Part shown: piece by piece, positions 42,861 to 51,400 of the stretch
Position numbering within the stretch: the stretch's first letter is position 1
Layout: every line of letters begins with the position of its first letter
Assembly: GCF_964253025.1 (NCBI RefSeq)
Contig: NZ_CAXUQC020000001.1
Location: 1-64,000, forward strand
From: Rhizobacter sp964253025
GTDB lineage: Bacteria > Pseudomonadota > Gammaproteobacteria > Burkholderiales > Burkholderiaceae_C
Length of the DNA stretch: 64,000 nt
Direction of reading: 5' to 3'
Notes under the pieces: model-generated
What the model saw: the letters and a program-made list of their open reading frames with translations, nothing else
Database searches by the model: none
What the model was told of the DNA's origin: nothing
Program-made: the position numbers and the translations under genes

Positions 42861-43023
42861 GCGGGTACTCCAATGGCAATGGGCGTAGCGTGAGCGGCGC
42901 AGTCTAGCGGCGGGGCAGGGCCTGGCCTCGTCGTGGCGCCGCAACCACCCAAGGCCTCCGGGGGCATCGTGCACAAGCCCATGGCAGCGTGCATGCTGCA
43001 GCCCTTCGGGGAAGGAGCAAGAC

Positions 43024-43845
43024 GTGGCAAAAGAGACGACGATCCGGGTGGGCATGGGCGGCTGGAGCTATGAGCCGTGGCGCGAGACGTTCTATCCCGC
43101 CGACCTTCCCAACTCACGCGAGCTGTCCTGGGCCAGTCGGCAGGTCTCGATGATCGAGATCAACAGCACCTTCTATGGGTCCCAGAAGCCCGCCACCTTC
43201 GCCAAGTGGCGCGACGACACGCCGGACGGTTTCATGTTCTCGGTCAAGGCCTCGCGCTACTGCACCGCGCGCCGGGTGCTGGCCGAGTCCGGCGAGTCGA
43301 TCGACCGCTTCATTCACAGCGGCATTTCCGAACTGGGGCCCAAGCTCGGCCCGATCGTCTGGCAGTTCGCCGAGACCAAGGCCTTCGACCCGGATGACCT
43401 CGCCGCCTTCCTGGCCCTGCTGCCGCCCGAGGTCGACGGGCTGCGGCTTCGCCACGTGCTCGATGTGCGGCACGAGAGCTTCCTCGTGCCGGAGTACCTG
43501 GCGCTCGCCCGTCGGCATGGCGTGGCCACGGTGTTCGCCGACTCCGACGAGTACCCCATGCTGGCCGACGTGACCGGGCCCTTCGTGTACGCCCGCCTGA
43601 TGCGCACGCAGTCGCGCCTGAAGGCGGGCTACGCGCCCAAGGCACTCGATGCCTGGGCCGAGGCGGCGCGCACCTGGCAGGCAGGCGGCGAGCCGGCGGA
43701 TCTGCCCCGCGTGGCACCCCCGAAGGCCGGGACAAAGGCGCCGCGGGACGTGTTCATGCTCTTCATCGCCGGTGCCAAGGAAAAGGCCCCGGCTGCAGCG
43801 CAGGCACTGCTCGCGCGCCTGGGCTGGAAGCCGCCCACCGCCTGA
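43024..43845 (+). CDS. DUF72 family protein
   Basis: A 273-residue protein of the YecE/DUF72 family, a TIM-barrel-like fold of unknown biochemistry. VGMGGWSYEPWRETFYP near 9-25, INSTFYG near 46-52, and FMFSVKASRY near 69-78 are family landmarks. GTG start with AAGGAG ahead. Its stop lies four bases from the convergent phosphatase gene. Confidence 0.9.
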   Translation: MAKETTIRVGMGGWSYEPWRETFYPADLPNSRELSWASRQVSMIEINSTFYGSQKPATFAKWRDDTPDGFMFSVKASRYCTARRVLAESGESIDRFIHSGISELGPKLGPIVWQFAETKAFDPDDLAAFLALLPPEVDGLRLRHVLDVRHESFLVPEYLALARRHGVATVFADSDEYPMLADVTGPFVYARLMRTQSRLKAGYAPKALDAWAEAARTWQAGGEPADLPRVAPPKAGTKAPRDVFMLFIAGAKEKAPAAAQALLARLGWKPPTA

Positions 43846-43849
43846 GGCG

Positions 43850-44467
43850 TCAACCGCCGGACAGGCTGCGGGCGTCTTCGTGCACGCCAGCCGCGCCCAG
43901 GTGCCGCGTGCAGTCCAGCAGCTCCACCGCGTAAGGCGCCTGCGGCGAGAACACCGTCATCGAGGTGTTTCCGAAGCGGACGGGCAGCATCTGTTCAGCG
44001 GTGAGCCGCAGATGGCGCTGCAGCAGCGCATGGATGACTAGGCCGTGGGTCACGACCACCAGCGGCCCATCGAGCGTTTCGCGCAGCGCGAGCGCTTCGG
44101 CAAAGGCCTGGGCCACGCGCAGGTGGAAGGCGCAGGCCGACTCCCCACCGGGCGGGGCTTCTTCCATGCGCAGCGGGTTGAAGCCCAGCGCGTCGTAGGA
44201 GCGGCCTCGCAGCTCGCCGTAGTTGCGTTCCTGCAGCAGGGCGCTTTCGACGATGGGGGCCTGGCAGGCCGCCGCGATGGTCTGCGCCGTGGCCAGGGCC
44301 CGGGGCAGATCGCTCGTCAGCACCGCGGCTGGTTGCAGGGGTGCCAGCCGGCGGGCGAGCGCCTCGGCCTGCGCCACCCCGTTCGGGCTCAGGGGCGTGT
44401 CGGCAGGTTGCAGGGTGCGGGCGACGTTGAGCAGCGTTTCGCCGTGACGGACAAGAATGATCGACAT
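43850..44467 (-). CDS. Histidine phosphatase family protein
   Basis: A 205-residue phosphatase of the phosphoglycerate-mutase-like group. ILVRHGETLLN near 4-14 has the phospho-accepting His8, RALATAQTIA holds the second Arg near 57, and VVVTHGLVIHALLQ near 138-151 supplies the second His. The substrate could be a phosphorylated sugar or a cobalamin or nucleotide intermediate; sequence alone does not decide. It is divergent from the ferredoxin gene. Confidence 0.88.
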   Translation of the reverse strand: MSIILVRHGETLLNVARTLQPADTPLSPNGVAQAEALARRLAPLQPAAVLTSDLPRALATAQTIAAACQAPIVESALLQERNYGELRGRSYDALGFNPLRMEEAPPGGESACAFHLRVAQAFAEALALRETLDGPLVVVTHGLVIHALLQRHLRLTAEQMLPVRFGNTSMTVFSPQAPYAVELLDCTRHLGAAGVHEDARSLSGG

Positions 44468-44584
44468 GTCGGAAGGCGGTGAGTCCTGTGCCGCAGGTTC
44501 TAACATGGGGTCGTGCGGCCGGCTGTCGCCAAGGCGCGCCGCTCCGCCTCTCTCGCCGCCAATCCCGTCACAGCGCCACGTTCG

Positions 44585-44917
44585 ATGAAGCCGTCCACTC
44601 TGTCTCCGCCCGCCGTCGACGGCGCCTCGTCCGCAGTCCACGATGTGCTGGTCCAGCCGCTCGGTCGGCACTTCCACTCGCCTTCGGGCGAGACGCTGCT
44701 GGCGTCGGCATTGGCGGCGGGCGTGGTGTTGCCGAGTTCCTGCCGCAATGGCACCTGCCGGGCCTGCCTGTGCATGGTGACCTCCGGCGCCGTGGCGTAC
44801 CGCATCGACTGGCCCGGGTTGAGTGCCGATGAAAAGCGCACCGGCCATGTCCTGCCCTGCGTGGCCGTCGCCCTGACCGACCTCGTGCTGCAGGTCCCCG
44901 GGGCGCGGAGCGCCTGA
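44585..44917 (+). CDS. 2Fe-2S ferredoxin (plant type)
   Basis: A 110-residue protein with a plant-type [2Fe-2S] binding pattern. Three Cys lie in SSCRNGTCRACLC (C-x4-C-x2-C, with one further Cys), and the fourth is in HVLPC, about 35 residues later. An N-terminal extension of about 20 residues precedes the domain. It passes single electrons to an oxygenase or similar enzyme; none is adjacent. It could in principle serve the halogenase-like enzyme or a fatty acid desaturase elsewhere, but nothing links them. It is convergent with the GST gene, adjoining it directly. Confidence 0.87.
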   Translation: MKPSTLSPPAVDGASSAVHDVLVQPLGRHFHSPSGETLLASALAAGVVLPSSCRNGTCRACLCMVTSGAVAYRIDWPGLSADEKRTGHVLPCVAVALTDLVLQVPGARSA

Positions 44918-45550
44918 TCAACCGGCCTGGGTGCGCGCGAGCTCGGCGTCTGCGGCGCGAACGCTGGCGACTGCCGGCCGCGCGTTGAAGCGGTCGATGT
45001 ACGACTTGATGACCGGCTCGAGCGGGACCAGCTGGAAGCCGCTGGTCCAGGTGAGCGCCGCACCCCACAGGACATCGACCGCGGAAAACCGTTCGCCCAG
45101 CATCCAGGGGCCGCGCGCCAGCTGGCCGGTCAAGGTGGAGAACATCGTGGCCCAGTCGCCATAGGGCGAGGTGGACAGCGGCGCGGGCGCCCGCTTCATG
45201 GCCCGGTCGACCAGGGCCGGCTCGAAGCTCGACCCGTAGAACACCATCCAGCGCAGGTAGGGGCCGCGCAGGGGGTCATCGAGCGCCGGCGCGAGGCCGG
45301 CCTCGGGGTAGAGGTCGGCCAAGTACATGTAGATCGCGGCCTGCTCGGTGACGAGCACTTCGCCGTGGCGCAGCGCCGGCACCTTGCCCATGGGATTGAT
45401 GTCCATGTAGCGCGCGCCGCGTTGTTCGTTGACCTTCACGTTGAGCACATGCAGGTCGTGATCGGCGCCGAGCTCCTCGAGCAGCACGCGGGCGCCGAAG
45501 GAGCGGGTGTTGGGGGCGTGGAACAAGGTGACGTGGCGGTCGTTCGACAT
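44918..45550 (-). CDS. Glutathione S-transferase family protein
   Basis: A 210-residue protein with a thioredoxin-like N-domain (TLFHAPNTRSFGARVLLEEL, then MGKVPALRHGEVLVTEQAAI with the glutathione-binding VPAL and TEQ) and an all-helical C-domain. The active-site residue is probably Ser17 or Asn14 in PNTRS. It conjugates glutathione to electrophiles or acts as a reductase or isomerase. Substrate unknown. Confidence 0.9.
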   Translation of the reverse strand: MSNDRHVTLFHAPNTRSFGARVLLEELGADHDLHVLNVKVNEQRGARYMDINPMGKVPALRHGEVLVTEQAAIYMYLADLYPEAGLAPALDDPLRGPYLRWMVFYGSSFEPALVDRAMKRAPAPLSTSPYGDWATMFSTLTGQLARGPWMLGERFSAVDVLWGAALTWTSGFQLVPLEPVIKSYIDRFNARPAVASVRAADAELARTQAG

Positions 45551-45665
45551 GGACGCATCCTCGCAATCGACGAACCGTATCCTCGTCCTCGCCACGTCCG
45601 AGGGCAAGGGGACGTGCAATGGTCCGACGGTGGATGGGGAATTGCCGACTCCGACCGCGCTGACG

Positions 45666-45723
45666 GCCGGCCCGGCATGGCGCCGGGCCGGCTTCCCGGG
45701 TCGGCCGCTCCCGCGGCCGACCC
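45666..45723. terminator. Two strong tandem hairpins between the GMC and GST genes
   Basis: Two perfect ten-base stems stand side by side. GCCGGCCCGG/CCGGGCCGGC has a seven-base loop (45666-45692), and GGGTCGGCCG/CGGCCGACCC has a six-base loop (45698-45723). They lie just past the stop of the GMC gene (minus strand). Neither is followed by a T-run. They could end or slow transcription or protect mRNA 3' ends. Confidence 0.6.
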
Positions 45724-45729
45724 GACCGG

Positions 45730-47400
45730 TCAGCTCGTCTTCAGCGTGCAGTTGCTGATGCGGAAGATGTCGAGCGCCAGTTTGGCTGTCATGCGGGCCG
45801 ACAGGGCGAAGATCGTCTCCTGCGGGTTGGCACCCAGGCTCGTCGGGAACACCGAGGCGTCGTGCACCGACAGGTTCTTCAGCTGATGGTGGCGTCCGTC
45901 GCCGTTCACCACCCCCTGCGTCGGGTCCGCCGACATGCCGCAGCCGCCCATCTGGTGGGCCGACTGCATGCGCAGCAACCCGGGCGCGAAGTTGAAGCCG
46001 TCGATCGCCGCCTGCAGCTCCGCATTGCTGGTGTAGCCGCCCGGCTTGGACTGCTGGTGGCCGGTGAACACCCGGGTCGCCCCGGCCGCGAACTGCACGT
46101 CCACCTGCACCTTCATCGCGCGGCGCAGTGCCTCGAAGACGGTCGGCGTGAGCGGGTAGTCGAGGATCGGCGAGCCGTCCGCGCGCAGCTGGACGGAGCC
46201 GCCCGGTGCGTCGGGGTGGAAGCCATCCCGTGCGAAGGAGATGACGGTGCCGTAGTTCGCGAAGTTGCGCATGACGTCGGCATGGCCTTCACCGATGGCC
46301 GCCACCGAGCTGGCCACGAGCACCGGGTGCAGCGGAGCCACCTCCAGCTTGAAGCCGAGCGGGCCCGTGATCGCGTCGCGGTACAGGAAGTGGTCGGAGT
46401 ACACCGACTGGGGCAGGCCCTCGTACGCCTTGACGGGCGTCGGGAAGATGCCGCTGACCGCCGCCGACGGGTGCACGAAGGTGCGCTTGCCCAGCGTGCC
46501 GTGCGGGTCGGGCGCGGCCGAGCGCAGCAGCAGGCCCGGGCCGTTGATCGCGCTCGCGGCCTGCACGAAGTGCTTGGCCTTGAACGTCACCTTGCGGCCG
46601 CTCGGGCGAAGGCCGGAGGGATCGAGGGCGTCGCACACCAGCGACTCCACACGGTCGCGTGCCGCGTTGAACACGTAGTTCTGGGCGCGAAGCCGGGTGT
46701 AGAGGCGGGCGCCGAGGGCGAGCGCGGTGGGCAGGGTCGTCACCAGCATCGACTGCTTGGCATTGATGGGGCAGCCGAGGCCACAGTAGCCCAGGTTGGC
46801 GCAGCCCTTGACGTTGGGCGACAGGATGCCCCACGAGTACCCGAGCCGCGACATCCCGTTCGAGAGGATGGCGTTGTTGGCGTTGGGCACGCCGCCCCAC
46901 GGCTGGATGCCGAGGCGTGTCTCGACGGCGCGGAACCAGGGATCCATGCGGGCGGCCGTGAGTTCGGACAGACCGTAGCGGCGCTGCCAGTACTCGAGCA
47001 CCGGGGCCGGCGTGCGAATGCTCGTCGCCCAGTTGATGGTGGTGCCACCGCCCACGGTGCGGCCTTGCAGGATGCCGACACCGCCGTCGAGCGTGCGCCG
47101 GCCGAGGGCTTCCTGGTACATGGCCGGGTAGGCCTCGGACTCCTTCATGTTGAAGTCGGTCGAGCTCTTGAGCGGACCTTCCTCGATGAGCGCGACCTTG
47201 AGGCCGCTGGCCGCCAGCATCTCGGCCGTGATGCCACCGCCGGCACCGGTGCCGATGATGACGACGTCCACGGTGATGGTCTGGTCGGCCGCGAGGGTGG
47301 AGGCGTCGGTGATCTTCCAGCCTGCGCGCTTGCCGACGACCCAGGGGTCGACCGGCTTCTTCGAGGGCACGGGAACGATTTGGGGGATGCGTGTGCTCAT
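45730..47400 (-). CDS. GMC-family oxidoreductase (FAD dehydrogenase subunit)
   Basis: A 556-residue flavoprotein. VVIIGTGAGGGITAEML near 46-62 binds FAD, and GGGTTINWATS near 115-125 is the GMC stretch. The Cys-containing NLGYCGLGCPINAKQS near 205-220 resembles periplasmic sugar or alcohol dehydrogenases. QMGGCGMS near 500 and FPTSLGANPQETIFALSARM near 525-544 close the active site. With the small Tat-exported partner upstream it resembles gluconate 2-dehydrogenase-type complexes that feed electrons to cytochromes. The substrate, an alcohol, sugar or sterol, is unknown. Its ATG overlaps the partner stop by 4 bases. Confidence 0.88.
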   Translation of the reverse strand: MSTRIPQIVPVPSKKPVDPWVVGKRAGWKITDASTLAADQTITVDVVIIGTGAGGGITAEMLAASGLKVALIEEGPLKSSTDFNMKESEAYPAMYQEALGRRTLDGGVGILQGRTVGGGTTINWATSIRTPAPVLEYWQRRYGLSELTAARMDPWFRAVETRLGIQPWGGVPNANNAILSNGMSRLGYSWGILSPNVKGCANLGYCGLGCPINAKQSMLVTTLPTALALGARLYTRLRAQNYVFNAARDRVESLVCDALDPSGLRPSGRKVTFKAKHFVQAASAINGPGLLLRSAAPDPHGTLGKRTFVHPSAAVSGIFPTPVKAYEGLPQSVYSDHFLYRDAITGPLGFKLEVAPLHPVLVASSVAAIGEGHADVMRNFANYGTVISFARDGFHPDAPGGSVQLRADGSPILDYPLTPTVFEALRRAMKVQVDVQFAAGATRVFTGHQQSKPGGYTSNAELQAAIDGFNFAPGLLRMQSAHQMGGCGMSADPTQGVVNGDGRHHQLKNLSVHDASVFPTSLGANPQETIFALSARMTAKLALDIFRISNCTLKTS

Positions 47401-47909
47401 GTGATGCTCGGCGGTCCGGGGTAGGTGATGGCGGGCCAGTTGATGGGGTTCGAGTAGTGGGCGTTGGGGATGATCCCCATGAACGCGCTGTAGATCGAGC
47501 GCTGGCCGGCGGCGGCGCTGAGGCGGAACGCGTCGAGCAGGGCGCTCAACGTGGCGGGGGGCATCGCTTCCCAGGTGGCCGGAAAGGCCGGGTTGAAGAT
47601 CTGCGGCCCCTGCTTCAGGGTGTTGAACAACCCGATGACGGAGGCCTGGTTGAACGGGTGGTAGTTGCTCACCAGTTCGCCCGCCCGCTGGGCGACCAGC
47701 TGGATGGCGTTCTGCCGGGCCACGGGGTCGGACGGCAAGGCGCTGTCGCCGAGCACCACCGGCACCCACACCCGCACGATGGCGAGCGAGGCGGCGTCGA
47801 GCGCCGACACCGGTGGCACGACCTGCGCCTGGGCCGAGCCCAGGCCGGTCCCCCACAGGGTTCCGCTGGCCACGCCCGTGACCAGTACATCTCTTCGGTT
47901 CAGGTTCAT
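47397..47909 (-). CDS. Small exported subunit of the GMC dehydrogenase (gluconate 2-dehydrogenase subunit 3-like)
   Basis: A 170-residue protein with a Tat-like signal (NRRDVLVTG, then a hydrophobic stretch ending SAQAQ). Small Tat-borne partners of this kind escort the cofactor-loaded GMC subunit across the membrane. The mature part is helical and has no cofactor motif. It is first in the two-gene operon and coupled to the large subunit by overlap. Confidence 0.78.
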   Translation of the reverse strand: MNLNRRDVLVTGVASGTLWGTGLGSAQAQVVPPVSALDAASLAIVRVWVPVVLGDSALPSDPVARQNAIQLVAQRAGELVSNYHPFNQASVIGLFNTLKQGPQIFNPAFPATWEAMPPATLSALLDAFRLSAAAGQRSIYSAFMGIIPNAHYSNPINWPAITYPGPPSIT

Positions 47910-48264
47910 CGTTGTCTCCTCCTCTTGCTTGGGGGAACGCCGGGCCGCGGCCGAGGCGGCCGGGTGGCGACGCCCTCGGCACGAATGTGCATGGGCGTGC
48001 AGATGCTAAGCAGCCAACGTGACAACGCCGCGAGGGAAAACCTCAGCAGCCTCTGGGTGATCGTGCTGTTTTGGGGAAACAGTTTGTACGGAGCGGTTGT
48101 CGTTGCGGTGTGCAGAATGAACGGCCGTGCTGCACCTTCATCTGCAGCGAGGCGCGATCGCGCGTCGACGTGGCGAGATGGCGCCTGCCGCACACGAGCC
48201 GGACCTCGAGCGATAGACTGCCACCCCACTGCGTCCACCTCCGGGCGCGCCGCACGGAGTGCCC
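47910..48264. other. Intergenic region between divergent GMC operon and YceI gene
   Basis: About 355 bases with no convincing gene. It is less GC-rich around 48040-48130 than its surroundings, as promoter regions are. GAGGAG-like sites precede the minus-strand operon. TAGACT near 48215 could be a -10 for the YceI gene, but no matching -35 was found. A short stem CTGTTT/AAACAG at 48066-48082 is present. No operator can be named. Confidence 0.4.
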
Positions 48265-48834
48265 ATGAAGCCGTTGATCGTCCTCGCCCTCCTCACCGCG
48301 TCCAGCCTGGCCGCCTCCGCACCGGTCAGCTACACGCTGGATCCGACCCACACGTTTCCGAGTTTCGAAGCCGACCACATGGGCGTCTCGGTGTGGCGGG
48401 GGAAGTTCAACCGCAGTAGCGGTCGGGCAGTGCTCGACCGGGCCGCCGGCACGGGCGAGGTGGAGGTCACGGTCGAGATCGACAGCATCGATTTCGGCCT
48501 GGACATCATGAACGCCGAGGCGAAGAAGCCCTCCATCTTCGATGCGGCGAAGTACCCGACGGCCACCTACAAGGGGCGGCTGGAAGGCTTTGCGCAGGGA
48601 GTGCCCTCGCAGGTGGTCGGCGAGCTCACCCTGCACGGCGTGACGAAGCCGCTGACGCTCAAGGTCAACCGTTTCAAGTGCGTGCCGCACCCGATGCTCA
48701 AGCGCGAGCTGTGTGGTGCCGACCTGCTGGGCAGCTTCAACCGCGACGACTTCGGCATCGATGCGGGCAAGCCGTACGGGTTCGCCATGGATGTCACGCT
48801 GCGGGTGCAGGTCGAAGGAATCGCCAACGAGTGA
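48265..48834 (+). CDS. YceI family periplasmic protein
   Basis: A 189-residue exported protein with a signal peptide ending in AASA. The mature part is the YceI lipocalin-like barrel: YTLDPTHTFPSFEADHMG near 25-42, IDFGLDIMNAEAKKPSIFD near 76-94 and GELTLHGVTKPLTL near 119-132. YceI proteins bind polyisoprenoid lipids such as ubiquinone-like molecules. GGAG lies 5 bases before the ATG. An in-frame GTG two codons earlier is less likely. Confidence 0.92.
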   Translation: MKPLIVLALLTASSLAASAPVSYTLDPTHTFPSFEADHMGVSVWRGKFNRSSGRAVLDRAAGTGEVEVTVEIDSIDFGLDIMNAEAKKPSIFDAAKYPTATYKGRLEGFAQGVPSQVVGELTLHGVTKPLTLKVNRFKCVPHPMLKRELCGADLLGSFNRDDFGIDAGKPYGFAMDVTLRVQVEGIANE

Positions 48835-48875
48835 AGCGGGTGGGTCAGTGGTTCAGCCGGGGCCTTCGCCACGCA

Positions 48876-49718
48876 TCACTTGACCCGAAGCCCGGCAAGG
48901 GCGGGATCATCCGGCGGGTAGCGCAGCCCCATGCCTTCCAACGTGCGCTTGAGCAGCGTGGCGATCATCAGGTTGCGGTGCGTCTTGGAATCGGCAGGCA
49001 CGATGGTCCATGGCGCCCAGCTCGTCCCCGTGGCCGAGATCATGTCGGCGTAGGCGGCCTGGTAGGCGTCCCATTGCCGGCGCACGTCCAGGTCTCCGGC
49101 GGCGAATTTCCAGCGCTTGGTCGGGTCGTCGAGCCGCTCCTGCAGGCGCTCGCGCTGCTCGTCCTTCGAGATGTGCAGCATGAACTTGCAGACGACCGTG
49201 CCCGTCTCGGTCAGGAGCCGCTCGAAGTCGTTGATGTGCGCGTAGCGCTGGCGCGTCTGTGCCGGGCTGATCTGGCCGTTGACGCCGGGCACCAGCACGT
49301 CCTCGTAGTGGCTGCGGTTGAACACCATCACGTCCCCGCGCGCCGGCACGTGCTGGTGGATCCGCCAGAGGAAGTCGTGGGCCCGCTCCGTCTCGTTCGG
49401 TGCCTTCCAGCCGATGGTCTTCACGCCAAGGGCGCTCATGCGACCGAATACGCCGCGCAAGGTGCCGTCCTTGCCGCTCGCGTCCATGCCCTGGAGGATC
49501 ACGAGCAGCTTGAAGCGCCCGTCGGCATAGAGCAGGTTCTGCAGGCCGTCGAGTTCGTCCGCAAGCAGTTCGACGGCCGCCCGGTCGCGTTGTTTGTCGC
49601 CGCTGGAGAACGGCTTGTCGCCCGGCGAGACCTTGGACAGGTCGAAGCGTCCTGCCGAGCGAGCCGCGCCGGCGCCGGCGAACTGATAGCGGTCGAGATC
49701 GGACTTGGGTTTCGGCAT
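48876..49718 (-). CDS. ppk2: Polyphosphate:nucleotide phosphotransferase (PPK2 family)
   Basis: A 280-residue single-domain PPK2 enzyme. GMDASGKDGTLRGVFG near 77-92 is Walker A, FNRSHYEDVLV near 132-142 holds the Walker B/DRSWYN-like motif, and the lid region with Arg residues follows near 190-205. It moves phosphate between polyphosphate and nucleoside mono- or diphosphates. The class (AMP, ADP or both) cannot be fixed from sequence here. Confidence 0.92.
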   Translation of the reverse strand: MPKPKSDLDRYQFAGAGAARSAGRFDLSKVSPGDKPFSSGDKQRDRAAVELLADELDGLQNLLYADGRFKLLVILQGMDASGKDGTLRGVFGRMSALGVKTIGWKAPNETERAHDFLWRIHQHVPARGDVMVFNRSHYEDVLVPGVNGQISPAQTRQRYAHINDFERLLTETGTVVCKFMLHISKDEQRERLQERLDDPTKRWKFAAGDLDVRRQWDAYQAAYADMISATGTSWAPWTIVPADSKTHRNLMIATLLKRTLEGMGLRYPPDDPALAGLRVK

Positions 49719-49862
49719 GGCGGCGGTGCTCCAGCAAGGTGCATTTGGTGACCCAGTGTAGGCACCCCCGGCCGGGGGGACTGCCGTGACGGGTTTCGCG
49801 GCACAATCCTCCCACAATGGCGGGGGAACCACCCGCTGCGGAGACAAGAACAGGAGTACGCC

Positions 49863-50522
49863 TTGGCCGCGACAGATGTTCCCGTGAAGACCCCGGAGGC
49901 CTTGGCCGAACTGGGCAGTCGACAACGCCGATTGAGCCAGCGGCACCGCACCGTGCTGCTGCTGGTGGATGGCCGGCGCAGCGAAGCGCAGGTGCGCGAG
50001 ATGGCCCTGCAGGCCGGCGCTGCCGAGACCTGCTTCGACGAACTGGTCGGGCTGGGCATGATCGACTACGTCGAAGCGCCCGCGTTGCCGGTGGCGCAGT
50101 CGGTGCCCACCTCGCGTCCGGTGCCCCTCGACGCCATCCCGCCGATCTCCACCCTCGGCCCCGACTCCGTCGCGAGTCTCCTGCCCGCGTCGCTGTCGCT
50201 GCACCCCGAATCGTCGCTGAACGATTCCGTGCTGAACGAGCCTCCCGCCTCGGACATGGGCGAGCTGGACCTCTACACCGCCGCCGGCCAGGACCAGGCG
50301 TTCGAGGAGGCTCGCGAACTGCTGGTGCGGGCCGTGCGTGCCGAGGCACCGGTCGCCGGCTCGCTCACCCTGCTGCGCCTGCGCCGCGCCCGCACGCGAC
50401 CCGATCTGGAAGACCTGCTGGAAGAGGTAGAGTTGCGCATCACCAAGCCCTTCAAGGGACTGTGGGCCAGCCAGACGATGTCGCGTGTCAGGGAACTGCT
50501 GGCGACCCACTCGGTGAGCTGA
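49863..50522 (+). CDS. Conserved hypothetical protein upstream of coaX
   Basis: A 219-residue soluble protein starting at a TTG with AGGAG ahead. Residues about 20-75 look like a small winged-helix-like domain (RHRTVLLLVDGRRSEAQVRE, then ETCFDELVGLGMIDYV). A low-complexity Pro/Ser-rich linker (about 75-130) leads to a helical C-terminal part. I recall similar proteins in Burkholderiales without known function. It lies 20 bases ahead of coaX and is probably co-transcribed with it. Confidence 0.75.
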   Translation: MAATDVPVKTPEALAELGSRQRRLSQRHRTVLLLVDGRRSEAQVREMALQAGAAETCFDELVGLGMIDYVEAPALPVAQSVPTSRPVPLDAIPPISTLGPDSVASLLPASLSLHPESSLNDSVLNEPPASDMGELDLYTAAGQDQAFEEARELLVRAVRAEAPVAGSLTLLRLRRARTRPDLEDLLEEVELRITKPFKGLWASQTMSRVRELLATHSVS

Positions 50523-50542
50523 CCGGCGGTCTCCTTCCCCGA

Positions 50543-51310
50543 ATGAGTTTCCTGGCCATCGATGTCGGCAACACCCGCCTCAAGTGGGGGCAGTACGCCA
50601 CGCCTTTTCCCGGCTCGCCCCTGATCGCGCACGGTGCGGTGTTCCTCGAGACCATCGACACCCTGGCCGAGAAGGAGTGGAAGCAACTCACGCCACCCGG
50701 CAGCATGCTCGGTTGCGTGGTGGCGGGCGAGGGCATTCGCCGCCGCGTCGAGGAGCAGCTCGAACTGTGGGACATCGACCCGCGCTGGGTCGTGTCGTCG
50801 GCCCATGCGGCCGGCGTCACCAACGGCTACGACCACCCCGGCCGCCTGGGCACCGACCGTTGGGTCGCCCTCATCGGCGCCTGGCAGCGGGTCAATGCGC
50901 ATGGCGGGCCGCGGCCGGTGCTGGTGGTGATGGTGGGCACGGCCGTGACGGTGGACGCCCTCGATGCCAACGGCCGCTTCCTCGGCGGCATGATCCTGCC
51001 CGGCTTCGGCGTGATGCAGCGGGCGCTCGAGATGAGCACGGCAGGCCTGAAGGTGCCCACCGGCGAGATCGTCGACTTTCCCACCAACACCAGCGACGCC
51101 CTGATGACGGGCGGCTCGAGCGCCATGGTGGGCGCGGTGGAGCGCATGCACCGCAAGCTCACCGAGCGTTGCGGCCAGGAGCCGGTGCTGCTGATGAGCG
51201 GCGGTGCGTCGCCCAAGCTCGCTGCCATCACCGACCTGAAGTTCGAGACGGTGGACCGGCTCATCTTCGACGGCCTGCTGGCCTTGCAGTCGCACCGGTT
51301 GGCGCTGTAG
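50543..51310 (+). CDS. coaX: Pantothenate kinase, type III
   Basis: A 255-residue enzyme for the first step of coenzyme A synthesis. IDVGNTRLKWG near 6-16 is the phosphate motif, GRLGTDRWVALIGA near 101-114 the pantothenate site, and VVMVGTAVTVDAL near 131-143 the second phosphate motif. Type III kinases are not feedback-inhibited by CoA. In many betaproteobacteria coaX follows birA; here it follows the hypothetical protein instead. Confidence 0.92.
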   Translation: MSFLAIDVGNTRLKWGQYATPFPGSPLIAHGAVFLETIDTLAEKEWKQLTPPGSMLGCVVAGEGIRRRVEEQLELWDIDPRWVVSSAHAAGVTNGYDHPGRLGTDRWVALIGAWQRVNAHGGPRPVLVVMVGTAVTVDALDANGRFLGGMILPGFGVMQRALEMSTAGLKVPTGEIVDFPTNTSDALMTGGSSAMVGAVERMHRKLTERCGQEPVLLMSGGASPKLAAITDLKFETVDRLIFDGLLALQSHRLAL

Positions 51311-51357
51311 GCCGCTGTCCACCGGCGATCTCTGCGAGCAGAAGGGGCCGGGCGGCT

Positions 51358-51394
51358 CGAGCCCTCGCGGCGCCGGTGCGCCGCTGAGGGCTCG
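51358..51394. terminator. Long hairpin between convergent coaX and hslU
   Basis: CGAGCCCTC pairs with GAGGGCTCG and the inner GCGGCGC with GCGCCGC around a CGGT loop, giving a 16-pair stem broken only by one bulged T. It is the only strong structure in the 90-base gap between the two stops. It has no T-run. It may act as a bidirectional terminator or RNA 3'-end protector. Confidence 0.6.
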
Positions 51395-51400
51395 CCAACC

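Noticed and set aside
42861..43023. Possible guanidine riboswitch ahead of the SugE/Gdx gene
   Set aside because: Two ACGA tetramers occur, but neither sits in a convincing hairpin loop and the conserved flanks of the known classes are missing.
48066..48082. LexA-like box (CTGT and ACAG) in the GMC-YceI gap
   Set aside because: The spacing is nine bases instead of eight and the centre is G-rich rather than AT-rich; it is more likely a chance palindrome.
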